Source of the DNA: JBCBUE01 sp039818285
Lineage (GTDB): Bacteria; Planctomycetota; Phycisphaerae; Phycisphaerales; Phycisphaeraceae
Assembly (NCBI GenBank): GCA_039818285.1
Contig: JBCBUE010000007.1
Location: 20,498-84,497 of the forward strand
DNA: 64,000 nucleotides
Reading direction: 5' to 3'
Part shown: positions 42,138-51,807 of the stretch, piece by piece
How positions within the stretch are numbered: position 1 is the stretch's first letter
Layout: the number at the start of each line of letters is the position of its first letter
The notes under the pieces: model-generated
Told to the model about the DNA's origin: nothing
What the model saw: the letters and a program-made list of their open reading frames with translations, nothing else
The model's database searches: none
Made by a program: the position numbers and the translations under genes

Positions 42138-43310
42138 ATGCGTACGATCTCCTTGCGAGCCATCAGAAAGTTGTTTGCCGGTCTCGCGATCGTCTCGCTG
42201 ATTGGTGTGTCAACCGTTGCTTACGGGCAAAACGGTTCGGCCATCGGTCTCGAAGAAATCGACGGACGCACCTGGCTGATCGATCCCACCGGCCGTCCGT
42301 TCTTCGCCCACGGGGTGACCCACGTCGGCCAAGGCGGCCACACCGAGGACGTGCACGACATCGCTCAGGCCTGCAAGGACCTGGGCTTCAATGCTTACGG
42401 CTACGGGTGCCCGCCCGAGCTCCGGTCGGACATGCCATACGTCGACGGCCGCAACGGAATCGTCCCGATGTCGATCTATCGCACGTCGAACAACAGCTTC
42501 CGCTACGTCGACGTGTTCGACCCCGCCGAGCAGGCACGCATGACGGGGATCATCCGGCAGATGTGTCAGAGCAATCAGGGCAACCCCAACCTGATTGGGT
42601 ACTACTGGACCGACCTCGGCGCCTGGAACCTCGAGAACCCGACCGGGACGAACTGGGTCGAGTTCATCCGGTCCCTGCCCGAAGACGCGCCGGGTCAGCA
42701 GGCTTACCGCGACTTCCTCGAGACCTGGCAAGGCGACGACGACGAAGCACGCGACCGCGCGTTCCTCCGCCTGATCGCTCGCGAGTACTTCCGCACCCTC
42801 GGCGAAGCCAACCGCGAGTACGACCCGGACCGTCTTATCTTTGGCGACCGGTTCACGTTCCAGATGGCCGTGCCCGAGGTTCTCGAAGAGATCGTCCCGT
42901 ACGTGGACGCCATCGCGATCCAGCCTCAATTCAACCCCGGCTTCCCCGAGCGGCAGTACGACCGGATCCACGAGCTGACCGGCAAGCCCATCGTGATCTG
43001 CGACTTCGCGATCCGATTTCAGGAAGAGGGCAAGAACATCCGAGGCTGGAGACCCCAGGAGACCGACCGCCTGGCCGGTCAGCGCTACGCGGAGTACGTC
43101 CGTGAGGCCTTTGCGAAGCCCTACATCATCGGCATGTTCTGGTGCAATCCGATCAACTCGGGCGGTGAGTTCGGCAACGGCGGCATCAAGCAAGGGTTGT
43201 ACGGCAAGGGGCTCGTGCCTCGCCCCGGGCTCCACGAAGAGATCCGCGAGCTCAATCGATACCTCGAAGAAAACACCCCGGCCGCGTCTGACCGGAAGGC
43301 CGAATCGTGA
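42138..43310 (+). CDS. Clan GH-A-like agarase-family protein, paralogue B, secreted
   Basis: 390 residues with a Sec signal peptide ending near VAYG/Q at 30-31. The catalytic-type barrel begins at LEEIDGRTWLIDPTGRPFF and AHGVTHVGQGG. At the acid/base strand it has LIGYYWTDLGAWN (Asp then Leu where Asn-Glu is expected) and at the nucleophile strand LTGKPIVICDFAIRF with Asp289. The strand motif RLIFGDRF is kept. The shortest of the five paralogues and nearly all barrel. Its stop overlaps the GTG of the next paralogue (GTGA), so B and C are co-translated, one exported and one not. Confidence 0.72.
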   Translation: MRTISLRAIRKLFAGLAIVSLIGVSTVAYGQNGSAIGLEEIDGRTWLIDPTGRPFFAHGVTHVGQGGHTEDVHDIAQACKDLGFNAYGYGCPPELRSDMPYVDGRNGIVPMSIYRTSNNSFRYVDVFDPAEQARMTGIIRQMCQSNQGNPNLIGYYWTDLGAWNLENPTGTNWVEFIRSLPEDAPGQQAYRDFLETWQGDDDEARDRAFLRLIAREYFRTLGEANREYDPDRLIFGDRFTFQMAVPEVLEEIVPYVDAIAIQPQFNPGFPERQYDRIHELTGKPIVICDFAIRFQEEGKNIRGWRPQETDRLAGQRYAEYVREAFAKPYIIGMFWCNPINSGGEFGNGGIKQGLYGKGLVPRPGLHEEIRELNRYLEENTPAASDRKAES

Positions 43311-44497
43311 ACGACCTAGCCAACCCAGATGGACACGGCTATGAACCGAACGCCACCGCCGCGGACGGTGCCTCGACGCTGGCCGAGCTTGCGCTTGAGA
43401 TCGTCCCCACGACTCAGCCATCGCCAGAAGGGTTCTTCACGCTGGGCAAACGCGGCCATCGATGGGTCTTGCTGACGCCGAGCCGGGCACCGTTCTTTTC
43501 GGCCGGGCTCAATCACATCGATTCTTCGCCGCTGCGGTACCCGGAGAACCTCGAGCGATGGGACCAGCGATACGGCAACGACATGGTGCGCTGGATACGC
43601 GAGTCGGTCGCGCCGAACCTCAAGTCGTGGGGTTTCAACTCGGTCGGCTGGGTGCAGGAAGTGAGCATCATGAAGCACGCCCACACGCCCTCCTTCACGT
43701 TGGAGGAGTATCGGGCGCTCGACATGCCTTACTGCCACCTGCTGCCATTCATCGAGACGCACCAGTGGAATCCGTGGCACCGCAACCCCGACCTGTTCAG
43801 CCAGGACTTCGAGGACTGGTGCGACTACGTCGCTCGAGACCAGTGCGCTCGTCTCAAGGACGAGGCGAACCTCATCGGTTACTTCTACTCCGACTGCCCC
43901 ACGTGGGTCCACACGCGCCCCGAGAACGAGTGGCGCGGCCCGATGTTCGACCCCGATCGGCTCGAGTCGGACGCCGGCCGGCGGGAACTCTTCGACCTCG
44001 CCGAACGCTACTACCGCGTGACCCACGACGCGATCCGGCGGTACGATCCCCACCACCTGATCCTCGGCGACCGCTACGAAGCAAACGCGCCGCTGCCTTT
44101 GGAGATCGTCAAAGCCGCTAAGCCTTACGTCGATGTCCTCAGCTTCCAGGACTTCAATCGGCCGGTCGAGCACTTGGCGGCCTGGCACGACAACACGGGC
44201 AAGCCCGTGCTGATGGCGGACGGAGCCGGGCTGTGCATTCAGGTCGACGACTCCACGGGTCGCTACCGATGCGGCTGCTACTCGATGGTCGATGGCGTGT
44301 GGTACGACAAGGTCGTCCAAGGGCTGCTGGACAGCCCGGGAGCCATCGGAGCGCACCTGTGCGGGGCCTACATCCGCAATCGCTTTCGAGGTCGCGGCCT
44401 GATCGACGAGGCCGAGCAACCCGACACGACGGCCATAGCACAGCTCCGCAAGACCCACGAAGCCGTCGCCGACTGGCTGCGCGATTTCGGAACGTAG
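43307..44497 (+). CDS. Clan GH-A-like agarase-family protein, paralogue C, no signal peptide
   Basis: 396 residues from GTG 43307 overlapping the previous stop. Barrel start: TLGKRGHRWVLLTPSRAPFFS, AGLNHID. Acid/base strand: LIGYFYSDCPTW (Cys where Glu is expected). HLILGDRYEANAPLP follows, then SFQDFNRP and TGKPVLMADGAGLC with Asp305 at the nucleophile position. Unlike paralogue B it lacks an export signal, so the pair may act on the two sides of the membrane on long and short forms of the same glycan (inference). 105 bases precede the dehydrogenase gene. Confidence 0.7.
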   Translation: MNDLANPDGHGYEPNATAADGASTLAELALEIVPTTQPSPEGFFTLGKRGHRWVLLTPSRAPFFSAGLNHIDSSPLRYPENLERWDQRYGNDMVRWIRESVAPNLKSWGFNSVGWVQEVSIMKHAHTPSFTLEEYRALDMPYCHLLPFIETHQWNPWHRNPDLFSQDFEDWCDYVARDQCARLKDEANLIGYFYSDCPTWVHTRPENEWRGPMFDPDRLESDAGRRELFDLAERYYRVTHDAIRRYDPHHLILGDRYEANAPLPLEIVKAAKPYVDVLSFQDFNRPVEHLAAWHDNTGKPVLMADGAGLCIQVDDSTGRYRCGCYSMVDGVWYDKVVQGLLDSPGAIGAHLCGAYIRNRFRGRGLIDEAEQPDTTAIAQLRKTHEAVADWLRDFGT

Positions 44498-44602
44498 AAC
44501 GACCTCGGTGTTTAGATGGCCTGTGCAGTCGCATCGACGCCGCGACACGCACAGTCACGAAGGTTTAGTGACAGTTCGGCGTCGAATTGTGGAAACCGTC
44601 CG

Positions 44603-45676
44603 ATGACCGCCATAGAGACCGCCCTACCCAACGCTCAAGATCGAGAGGGTTCACTCGATCGAACGATGCCTTCCAACGTCGTGGTGTTCCCCGCCGCGCT
44701 CGAGTGCGTTTTCGATCAGGAAGGCTTTGAAACCGCGGCCAACAAGCCTGACGACGTGGTGCTTAAGACCCTGTACTCAGTCGTGAGCGCGGGCACCGAG
44801 GGTGCCCTTTATCGCGGCACCGAGTCCTGGGCCAAGCACCCCATCAAGCCCGGCTACGGGGCGGTCGGCGAGGTCGTCGCCCTGGGCGAACAAGTCACGG
44901 ACTTCAAACTTGGCGACATCGTCTTCACCTACGGCAACCACGCGACCTACGTGCGTGCCAAGCGGATGATGCTCAAGGTGCCCGACGGCGTCGATCCCAA
45001 GCTTGCGGTCATGGCTCGCATGGCGCAGGTCTCGTTCACTTCGCTTCGAGTGGCCGATGCAGCGCTCGGCGACACCGTCGCCATCATCGGTCAAGGGTTG
45101 GTCGGCAACATCGCCGCTCAGCTGTTCACTCTCGCGGGGTGCAAGGTCATCGGCATCGACGTGATGCCAAGCCGGCTCGCCCTGGCCGAGCGCTGCGGCG
45201 TGGAGCACACCATCAACGCCCTGCAGGAGGACGTCGTTGAGCGCGTCAAGGAGATCACCGACGGCAGACTGTGCGCGACCGTCATCGAAGCCAGCGGAAT
45301 CCCCGATCAAGCGCTGACCGCGGCCCGATTGGCGGGCAAGAAGGGAGAGGTCGTCCTGCTCGGCTCGCCACGCGGCGAGTTCCGCGATGACGCCGTCGAT
45401 CTTCTCAATCAGGTTCACCTCTGGGACAGAGGCTGTGTCACGTTCAAGGGCGCGCATGAATGGCGTTTGCCCGACAAGGCGTCGCCCAAGCAGCACTACA
45501 AGCATTCGATCGAAGGCAACCTGCTCACCTACTTCGATCTCGTCCGTCGAGGCAAGCTCAACATCGAGCCGCTCATCTCGCACGTCGTCAAGCCCGAGGG
45601 CTGTGCCGACATCTACGCCCAGCTGCACGGCAAGAACGAGGAGTTCATGGGCGTGCTGTTCGACTGGAAAGACTGA
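44603..45676 (+). CDS. Medium-chain dehydrogenase, zinc-alcohol-dehydrogenase-like
   Basis: About 357 residues from the ATG at 44603; ATG 44666 is a shorter alternative, and the frame is open to 44516 without domain content. MDR superfamily: N-terminal GroES-like domain (VVSAGTEGALYRG, PIKPGYGAVGEVVALGEQV, KLGDIVF), then a Rossmann fold with IIGQGLVGNIAAQLFTLAG. The position that holds the first catalytic zinc Cys in alcohol dehydrogenases reads SAGTE here, as in bi-domain or BchC-like oxidoreductases, so it may work without catalytic zinc. Probably oxidises or reduces a sugar or polyol. 18 bases separate it from the isomerase remnant, a usual partner of such dehydrogenases. Confidence 0.83.
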   Translation: MTAIETALPNAQDREGSLDRTMPSNVVVFPAALECVFDQEGFETAANKPDDVVLKTLYSVVSAGTEGALYRGTESWAKHPIKPGYGAVGEVVALGEQVTDFKLGDIVFTYGNHATYVRAKRMMLKVPDGVDPKLAVMARMAQVSFTSLRVADAALGDTVAIIGQGLVGNIAAQLFTLAGCKVIGIDVMPSRLALAERCGVEHTINALQEDVVERVKEITDGRLCATVIEASGIPDQALTAARLAGKKGEVVLLGSPRGEFRDDAVDLLNQVHLWDRGCVTFKGAHEWRLPDKASPKQHYKHSIEGNLLTYFDLVRRGKLNIEPLISHVVKPEGCADIYAQLHGKNEEFMGVLFDWKD

Positions 45677-45694
45677 GCACCAACAAGGACATCG

Positions 45695-45904
45695 ATGAAG
45701 CTCGGGATTCAAAGCAGCCGCCTCCACAACACTCAGTCGAACGAGGACGTTGCGGACCGTGTCCGTGAGTTCGGGCTCGGCGAAGTCGACTGCGACGGCA
45801 CGGCGGTGCTCGAGCACGATAGCACCCTCGAGGACCCGATACCCGCGCTGACGCGCCGCGTCGAGAAGATCAAGGCCGAGATGTCGTTGTGGAGCTGGTC
45901 ATGA
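45695..45904 (+). pseudogene. Internally deleted sugar-phosphate isomerase/epimerase remnant, 69 residues
   Basis: A small open frame with its own AAGGA site about five bases before the ATG. The first dozen residues (MKLGIQSSRLHN) look like the first strand of an AP-endonuclease-2/xylose-isomerase-like TIM barrel; the last 40 (DGTAVLEHDSTLEDPIPALTRRVEKI) look like the last strand and helix of the same family (usually IEHED...P..GL.KAV.FL). About 200 residues between are missing. The stop overlaps the ATG of the next sulfatase (ATGA), so the remnant is probably still translated and may serve to couple translation. Family reading is by pattern and moderately uncertain. Confidence 0.5.
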
Positions 45905-47319
45905 TCGCCAACCCATCGCCGGATCACGCCGGCCGACCGCCGAACGTCATTTTCGTTCTCGCCGACGACCTCGGCTGGGGAGACCTTGGCTGTTACGGCC
46001 ACGACGTGAGCAGCCCCGACCTCGTCGAGTCGCCGCCGAACCGCGTGATGACGCCCTGCCTCGACCGCATGGCCGCCGAAGGCAAGCTCTTCACGCGTGC
46101 CTACGTCAACGCGCCGATGTGCTCGCCGGCTCGAGCCGGGCTGATGACGGGCGTCCATCCGTCGCGCCAGGGCATCCACTTCTGGCAGAACGGGGCCGGG
46201 TCGCGGCACAACCGCCATTTCGGGCTGGCCGACTACGTCGAGCCTGGCCTACCCAACCTCGCGAACACGCTACGCGACGCCGGGTACGCGACCGCCCACT
46301 TCGGCAAGTGGCACATCGGGTTTGGCGAGGGCGCGCCCAAGGTCGCCGACTACGGGTTCGACGAGGTCAAGGTGCTGACGCAGGGCAATGGCCCCTCGTA
46401 CGGCATCCGTGCCAACCATCCGCGGGGCACCGAATACCTCGTCGACGACACCATCGAATTCATGAACCGCCATCGGGGTCGACCATTCTTCGCCAATGTG
46501 TGGCTGCGCGACGTACACGCCGCGTTGGACCCCACGCCGGCGTCGCTCGCTCGGTACCGGCACCTGATGTCCGAGGGTAAGTTCGTGACGGCGATGCAGG
46601 TCTACTTCGCCGCGATCACGGAGATGGACGCGCAGATCGGTCGCCTGCTCGACGCCGTGGACGACCTCGGCCTGGGCGAAGACACGATCGTGATGTTCTC
46701 GAGCGACAACGGGCCCGAAGACATCTATATCCCCCACGCGGGCCATCACGCGGTCGGCCTGCCCGGGCCCTTCCGGGGCCGGAAACGCAGCCTCTACGAC
46801 GGCGGCGTGCGCGTGCCGTTTATCCTGCGATGGAAGGGGCACACGCCCGTCGGCCAGGTCGATGACGAGACCGTCCTCTGCGGCACCGACCTCCTGCCGA
46901 CGCTGGCCAGCCTCGCAGATGCCGCAATCCCAGGGGGCCTGGACGGCGAGGACATGAGCGATGCGTTCATCGGCCGCGGCCGGCGACGCGAAACGGACCT
47001 GTTCTGGGAGTGGCGCTACGAGGGCGTCGGCCAGCGGCTCAACCAATCACCCGCCTTGGCCGTCCTCAGCGGCGAGTGGAAGTTGCTCTTCGACCCCGAT
47101 CGCCAGGCCTTCGAGCTCTACCACCTCGGCGACCGCGACGACTGCGAACTGCACAGCAAGCACGAGGCGTACCCGCATGTCGTGGAGGCGCTCGCCGAAT
47201 CCGCTCTCGCCTGGCAGAAGACGCTCCCGATGGATAAACCCCGCGACTTGGCAAGCGGCTCCGGTTACGCATGGCCCCAGCCCTTGACGATGACCGAGGA
47301 GCACATTCTCAATGACTAG
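45901..47319 (+). CDS. Sulfatase, no signal peptide, CSPAR active site
   Basis: 472 residues from ATG 45901, chosen because it overlaps the preceding stop as ATGA; the TTG at 45889 would add four residues only. The core begins at residue 12 (RPPNVIFVLADDLGWGDLGCYG), with no leader. Cys74 lies in CSPAR (Ala in place of Ser), FGKWHIGFG follows, and SSDNGPEDIY lies near 268, then RGRKRSLYDGGVRVPF as in arylsulfatase A-type enzymes. An eight-base overlap with the next sulfatase gene ties their expression. Probably cytoplasmic. Confidence 0.88.
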   Translation: MIANPSPDHAGRPPNVIFVLADDLGWGDLGCYGHDVSSPDLVESPPNRVMTPCLDRMAAEGKLFTRAYVNAPMCSPARAGLMTGVHPSRQGIHFWQNGAGSRHNRHFGLADYVEPGLPNLANTLRDAGYATAHFGKWHIGFGEGAPKVADYGFDEVKVLTQGNGPSYGIRANHPRGTEYLVDDTIEFMNRHRGRPFFANVWLRDVHAALDPTPASLARYRHLMSEGKFVTAMQVYFAAITEMDAQIGRLLDAVDDLGLGEDTIVMFSSDNGPEDIYIPHAGHHAVGLPGPFRGRKRSLYDGGVRVPFILRWKGHTPVGQVDDETVLCGTDLLPTLASLADAAIPGGLDGEDMSDAFIGRGRRRETDLFWEWRYEGVGQRLNQSPALAVLSGEWKLLFDPDRQAFELYHLGDRDDCELHSKHEAYPHVVEALAESALAWQKTLPMDKPRDLASGSGYAWPQPLTMTEEHILND

Positions 47320-48679
47320 CGTCGATCGTGACGGCGGCGCCAAGCGCCCCAACGTCCTTTTCCTGTTCAGCGATCAGCATCGCGCTCAGGCGATGAGCTG
47401 CGCGGGCGATCCGAACATCGAAACGACGCATATGGATCGCCTCGCTAACGAAGGGGTGCGTTGCGCCGCTGCCTACACCAACGCCCCGCTGTGCGCCCCG
47501 GCGCGAGGCTGCGTCTACACCGGCCAGCACCCCAACGTCCACGGCGTCATCACCAATCACTACCCGCTGATCCCCTCCGCGCCACAGCTCGCTCAGGTCC
47601 TCCGTGACCACGGCTATCACACCGCTCATCTCGGCAAGTGGCACTTATGCGGCGGCGACGTCCGTCAGCACTTCTGCTCGCCCTTCTTCCGACCCGGATG
47701 GGACGAATGGGTCGGCTGGGAGTCCGCCCACGCCTACGGCGGCGACGGCGACTACTGGGACACCTGCTACGGGGAGGGCGCCCGTTACAACGTCCATCAT
47801 ACCCACGCCTATCAGTCCGACTGGCTCGCCGACCGCTTCCTCGCCTGGCTGGAGACGGCACCCACCGACGCACCGTGGTTCAAGGTCGTCTCGTTCGAGG
47901 CACCTCACGAGCCCTGCCAGGTGCCACCGTTCTACGCCGACATGTATCGCAACCGCAAGCTGAAGCACCGCCCCAACTTCCAGGCCGATCACCCCCGTGC
48001 CGACGACCCCGAGCACTCGCTGCCCGGATACTACGGCATGATCAAGAACCTCGACGACAACATCGGCCGCATCCTCAACGGCCTCGAGACCGCGGGTCAG
48101 CTCGACGACACCATCGTCTTCTACTTCTCCGACCACGGCGACCTCATGGGGTCACACGGACGAAGCGGCAAGAGCCGACCCGAAGAAGAATCTATCCGTG
48201 TCCCGCTACTGATCCGTCATCCGCAGACCATCCGACCCGGAACGGTCCACGAAGGGCTCATCTCACTGGTCGACCTGATGCCAACACTGCTCGGCATGCT
48301 CGGCATCGAAGTGCCGGACCCCGTTCAAGGGATCGATCGAAGCCACGCGTTGACACGCAACAACAGGTCAGCTGCCACCCACATCGACCCCGTCGACGAC
48401 ACGATCTACATCCAGCAGAACGGGATCGGCTTCATCCAGACCGCTCCACGGATGTATTGGCGCGGGCTGCGCACCGGTCCGTGGTCGTTCGCCATGTCTC
48501 ACCCGACCGGGCCTCGCCATCTCTACAACCTCGACGAAGACCCCTACCAGCAACGGAACTTATTCGACGAAGATTCAGCCGCCACCGTGAAGAGCGAGCT
48601 GCTTGAGCTTATGCGCATCAAGGCCGATCGGATCGGCGACGAGTTCTTCAACCACGAACCAATGCTCAGCACTGCATGA
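47312..48679 (+). CDS. Sulfatase, no signal peptide, CAPAR active site
   Basis: 455 residues. The core starts at residue 12 (RPNVLFLFSDQHRAQAM, Asp-Gln rather than Asp-Asp). Cys61 is in CAPAR, HLGKWHLCGG follows, SFEAPHEPCQVP, and FSDHGDLMGSHGRSGKS near 273. SDQHRAxAM and SDHGDxMGxHG place it near choline-sulfatase/N-sulfatase-like S1 members, distinct from the arylsulfatase A-like protein encoded just upstream, so the two probably remove sulfate from different positions. Starts inside the end of the upstream gene and is 16 bases before the GH10 gene. Confidence 0.88.
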   Translation: MTSVDRDGGAKRPNVLFLFSDQHRAQAMSCAGDPNIETTHMDRLANEGVRCAAAYTNAPLCAPARGCVYTGQHPNVHGVITNHYPLIPSAPQLAQVLRDHGYHTAHLGKWHLCGGDVRQHFCSPFFRPGWDEWVGWESAHAYGGDGDYWDTCYGEGARYNVHHTHAYQSDWLADRFLAWLETAPTDAPWFKVVSFEAPHEPCQVPPFYADMYRNRKLKHRPNFQADHPRADDPEHSLPGYYGMIKNLDDNIGRILNGLETAGQLDDTIVFYFSDHGDLMGSHGRSGKSRPEEESIRVPLLIRHPQTIRPGTVHEGLISLVDLMPTLLGMLGIEVPDPVQGIDRSHALTRNNRSAATHIDPVDDTIYIQQNGIGFIQTAPRMYWRGLRTGPWSFAMSHPTGPRHLYNLDEDPYQQRNLFDEDSAATVKSELLELMRIKADRIGDEFFNHEPMLSTA

Positions 48680-48695
48680 AACGAAGAGGATTGAC

Positions 48696-50228
48696 ATGAA
48701 GATCGAGATCGACCGTCGGAGCGTCTCAGACAACGCCCGCGCAAACGGCACGGCCGCGACGCAAGCCACACGTTGCACAGCCATGCTGTTCATGCTGACA
48801 CTCGCGGTTCATAGCGGGCCGGCCCAGGCCGCGGAGCTCATCGAGCGCGATCAGGCAGATGTCTACTTCTACGACGTCCCCAACGATCCCATCCCCTGGC
48901 AACCCGAAAACAACCGGCATGGCCCCGACTACGACATCCCCGACGAAACGTGGAAGGTCGAGGCCGATCAACGCATCAACGAGATCCGCAAGAGCGACCT
49001 CACGGTCACCCTGATCGACGAGGACGGGAACCCAGTCCAGGGCGTGCCGGTGCGGTTCGAACTCAAACGCCACGCGTTCCCGTTCGGCGCCGTGACGACA
49101 TGGGGGTTTGGCGACGCCGCAGACGGCGAGCTCACCAAGCAGTACCTGCTGAAGTACATGAACGCGGCTGGGTTCGGCATGGGTCTAAAGCCGACACAAT
49201 GCCCCGTGCTGGGCGGCGACGACGGCCGCACATATCGCTTCAGACGAGTGGCCGAGGAAGACATCCCATGGCTGCGTGAGCACGACTTCTACATCCGCGG
49301 CCACACCCTGGTCTGGGACGGTCAAAGGTTTCTTCACCCCAACCTCAAGCAGATCGTCGCCGATCCGAACCTGTCCGACCACGAGAAGGGAACCGAGATC
49401 GCCGACCGAATGAAGGAGCGCATCCCTCACGCGGTGCAAAAGTGGGACGTGCAGGCCTGGGATGTGATCAACGAACCACGAGTTAACCACTTGGTCGACG
49501 AGATGCTCCCCGAACGCGACACCATGGTCGAGGCGTTTGAAGAAGCGGACGAAGCACGGCGTGCAGCCGGTCGGCCCGACGTCAAGCTCTACTACAATGA
49601 AAACCAGGTGTTGTCGTGGTCACGGTGGGGCTCATACGAAAACAACCGCGATGTGTATCGCGATCGTATCGACGACGTGATCGATGCGGGCGCCGCGATC
49701 GACGGCATCGGTTTTCAGTACAGGTTCAAGCAGCCCGCCTCACCGGAGGTGGTCTGGGAGCGGATGGAAGACTTCGCCGACTACGGACTGCCGTACCAGG
49801 CAACTGAATTCGAGTTGGTCGAGGCGGCCAGGCAACCTCACGGCTGGACCGATCGCGAACGCAAGCAGATGACCGCCGAGATGATCACCATCTTCTTCAG
49901 CCACCCGCTCGCAGACGGGTTCTGGCACTGGGCGTACAACCAACGCGACCCGTCCATCGAGTCGAATGCTGAGGAGCGTGCCCCGCTCATCTCTTGGGAG
50001 GGCGAGCCGACCGCCGAGTTCGAGCAATGGATCAAGATGATGGAAGTCGACTTCAAGACCGACGAGACCGTCAAGACGGATGCCGAGGGCAACGCGGAGG
50101 TCCGCGGCTTCAAAGGCACGTACTTGATCACAATCGGGACCGGGCCAGCAGCGGCCAAGTATGTACTCACCCTCGATGAGGACACCGAAGTGACGGCTCG
50201 GGCCTCTGTTTCGCAGGGTGATCGCTGA
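48696..50228 (+). CDS. Glycoside hydrolase family 10 (endo-1,4-beta-xylanase-like), secreted
   Basis: 510 residues from the ATG at 48696, five bases after AGAGGA. A long leader has its hydrophobic core at about 29-42 and ends near AQAAE. Residues about 90-140 form a small beta-domain (SDLTVTLIDEDGNPVQGVPV then FPFGAVTTWG) that commonly precedes GH10. The barrel has RGHTLVWDGQ, acid/base Glu260 in WDVINEPRVN and nucleophile Glu371 in YQATEFELVE. A C-terminal beta-segment (TVKTDAEGNAEVRGFKGTYLI) follows. Unlike the five GH-A-like paralogues, its catalytic pair is intact. Xylan, mixed-linkage or another beta-1,4 backbone are candidates. Confidence 0.88.
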   Translation: MKIEIDRRSVSDNARANGTAATQATRCTAMLFMLTLAVHSGPAQAAELIERDQADVYFYDVPNDPIPWQPENNRHGPDYDIPDETWKVEADQRINEIRKSDLTVTLIDEDGNPVQGVPVRFELKRHAFPFGAVTTWGFGDAADGELTKQYLLKYMNAAGFGMGLKPTQCPVLGGDDGRTYRFRRVAEEDIPWLREHDFYIRGHTLVWDGQRFLHPNLKQIVADPNLSDHEKGTEIADRMKERIPHAVQKWDVQAWDVINEPRVNHLVDEMLPERDTMVEAFEEADEARRAAGRPDVKLYYNENQVLSWSRWGSYENNRDVYRDRIDDVIDAGAAIDGIGFQYRFKQPASPEVVWERMEDFADYGLPYQATEFELVEAARQPHGWTDRERKQMTAEMITIFFSHPLADGFWHWAYNQRDPSIESNAEERAPLISWEGEPTAEFEQWIKMMEVDFKTDETVKTDAEGNAEVRGFKGTYLITIGTGPAAAKYVLTLDEDTEVTARASVSQGDR

Positions 50229-50319
50229 GCGTCAAACGGTAGACAGCTGGCACCATCATCGATTTGAGCGTGCACAATCGAACGAATACTCACACCGATC
50301 CATGACAGGACAGACCCAG

Positions 50320-51732
50320 ATGCAGCCACTCAAAACACTCGTACTCTTCGTTCTAATGTGCGGACTTGGCTCGTCGGTCGACGCCAGAACCACAGGCAAC
50401 ACCGACTTTGTTCATCTTGAAGAGTCTGACGGCGTCTGGTGGTTTGTGAATCACCAAGGCGACCGATTCATCACGACCGGGATGAATCATGTTGACGAGA
50501 GAGGCATCTTGTTCAACGAGGTCAACGAAGGCTGGATGACCGGCGAGTTCGGCGAGGACATCATGGGATCGTGGGGAGGGCTGAATGCTCGATCGAGTGG
50601 AATCGCCGCGTTCGCCGACAAGGTCGTCAAGGACTTCAAGAGCTACGGGTTTAACACGATCCCGTTCCATGCCTACACCGTACCCCTCGCGCTCTATGAA
50701 GAACGGGAGATCTACTATATCGCGAAGATCAAGGTGGAGAGCATCTCGATGCGCCACATGAATCGCGCGAATGGCGCGCGGTTTCCGGATGTTTTCTCTT
50801 CTGAGTTCGAACAGAAGCTGGACGCGCTAACACAGAAGGTGTGCGCACCGCTCCGAGACGCGAAGTACCTCCTTGGCTACACATTCTTCGACCTGCCAGA
50901 CTTAAAAGCACCCGGGCAATGGCACGCTCGTCAGTTCCCTGATGGGGGCCTCGTGTACCCGTGGGTTCAAGACATGCGAAATCTGCCGGCGTCCGCCGAA
51001 GGGAAAAAGGCGTGGATCCGAATTCTCCAAGAGAATCACGGTTCGGCGGCCGCGGCGGCACAGGTGTACGGCATCGATGGGGTGTCGGGTTGGGACCAAC
51101 TCGCGCAGGTGACCGACTGGCCCCCAAAGCCGAACAACGAATCGAAGGTAGTCCAAGACGCAGACGACATGCTGGCGGCCCTCGCCGACCGCTGGTACAG
51201 CCTCCATCGAGAACTGATCCACAAATACGATCCCAACCACCTCATCATCGGCGATAAGCACGAGGTGGGATTCAACACCACCGTCCATAAAATTCCCGAC
51301 GGCGTCCTCGAGGCCATCGGCAAGCACTGCGACGTGTTTATGATCCAGTACTACTCCTTCTACAACGACCTTCACAACTCGACGCTTCGTGAACTCCACC
51401 GCAAGACGGGCTTACCCATCATCAACGGTGACCACGCGTTCTCGCACCAGACCGATAAGCACACCAAGCTCAAGGGGCTCGAAGTGCACAGTCACGAAGC
51501 GGTCGGAGAAGAGTACGCGAACTACATGAAGCGGACGATGGAAGATCATCCTTTCATGCTGGGCTGGTGGTACTGCGGCTACATGGAGCAGTGGGCCCCG
51601 GCCGGAACGCGACTGGGACAGCAGTGCGGGTTCTTCGACCCGTTTGGCGAACCCAACATGGAGGTTCTTCCGGTCATCAAGGCCGCCAACGAGAATGCCG
51701 TAAAGTGGCATGCGAATTCGAAGGCCGAGTGA
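50320..51732 (+). CDS. Clan GH-A-like agarase-family protein, paralogue D, secreted
   Basis: 470 residues from ATG 50320 (AGGA nine bases upstream); ATG 50302 would only lengthen the leader. Signal peptide MQPLKTLVLFVLMCGLG ends near VDA. Barrel start FVHLEESDGVWWFVNHQGDR with TTGMNHVD; acid/base strand LLGYTFFDLPDL (Leu at the Glu position); HLIIGDKHEVGF; nucleophile strand TGLPIINGDHAFSHQ with Asp371. Closest in plan to paralogue E by the separate entry helix region. Lies between GH10 and a secreted sulfatase carrying an extra C-terminal domain, in the co-directional gene run. Confidence 0.7.
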   Translation: MQPLKTLVLFVLMCGLGSSVDARTTGNTDFVHLEESDGVWWFVNHQGDRFITTGMNHVDERGILFNEVNEGWMTGEFGEDIMGSWGGLNARSSGIAAFADKVVKDFKSYGFNTIPFHAYTVPLALYEEREIYYIAKIKVESISMRHMNRANGARFPDVFSSEFEQKLDALTQKVCAPLRDAKYLLGYTFFDLPDLKAPGQWHARQFPDGGLVYPWVQDMRNLPASAEGKKAWIRILQENHGSAAAAAQVYGIDGVSGWDQLAQVTDWPPKPNNESKVVQDADDMLAALADRWYSLHRELIHKYDPNHLIIGDKHEVGFNTTVHKIPDGVLEAIGKHCDVFMIQYYSFYNDLHNSTLRELHRKTGLPIINGDHAFSHQTDKHTKLKGLEVHSHEAVGEEYANYMKRTMEDHPFMLGWWYCGYMEQWAPAGTRLGQQCGFFDPFGEPNMEVLPVIKAANENAVKWHANSKAE

Positions 51733-51807
51733 ACGTAGTCACTAGAACGACCTTTCGCCGCGTGTCAGCGGCACTCTTGTCGGATCGAACAACGCGGAGA
51801 TCAATTG

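Noticed and set aside
42210..44548. Two 400-codon minus-strand frames opposite GH-A-like genes B and C
   Set aside because: Shadow frames with Val/Asp/Arg-rich content. Genes B and C have a leader and conserved family motifs on the plus strand.
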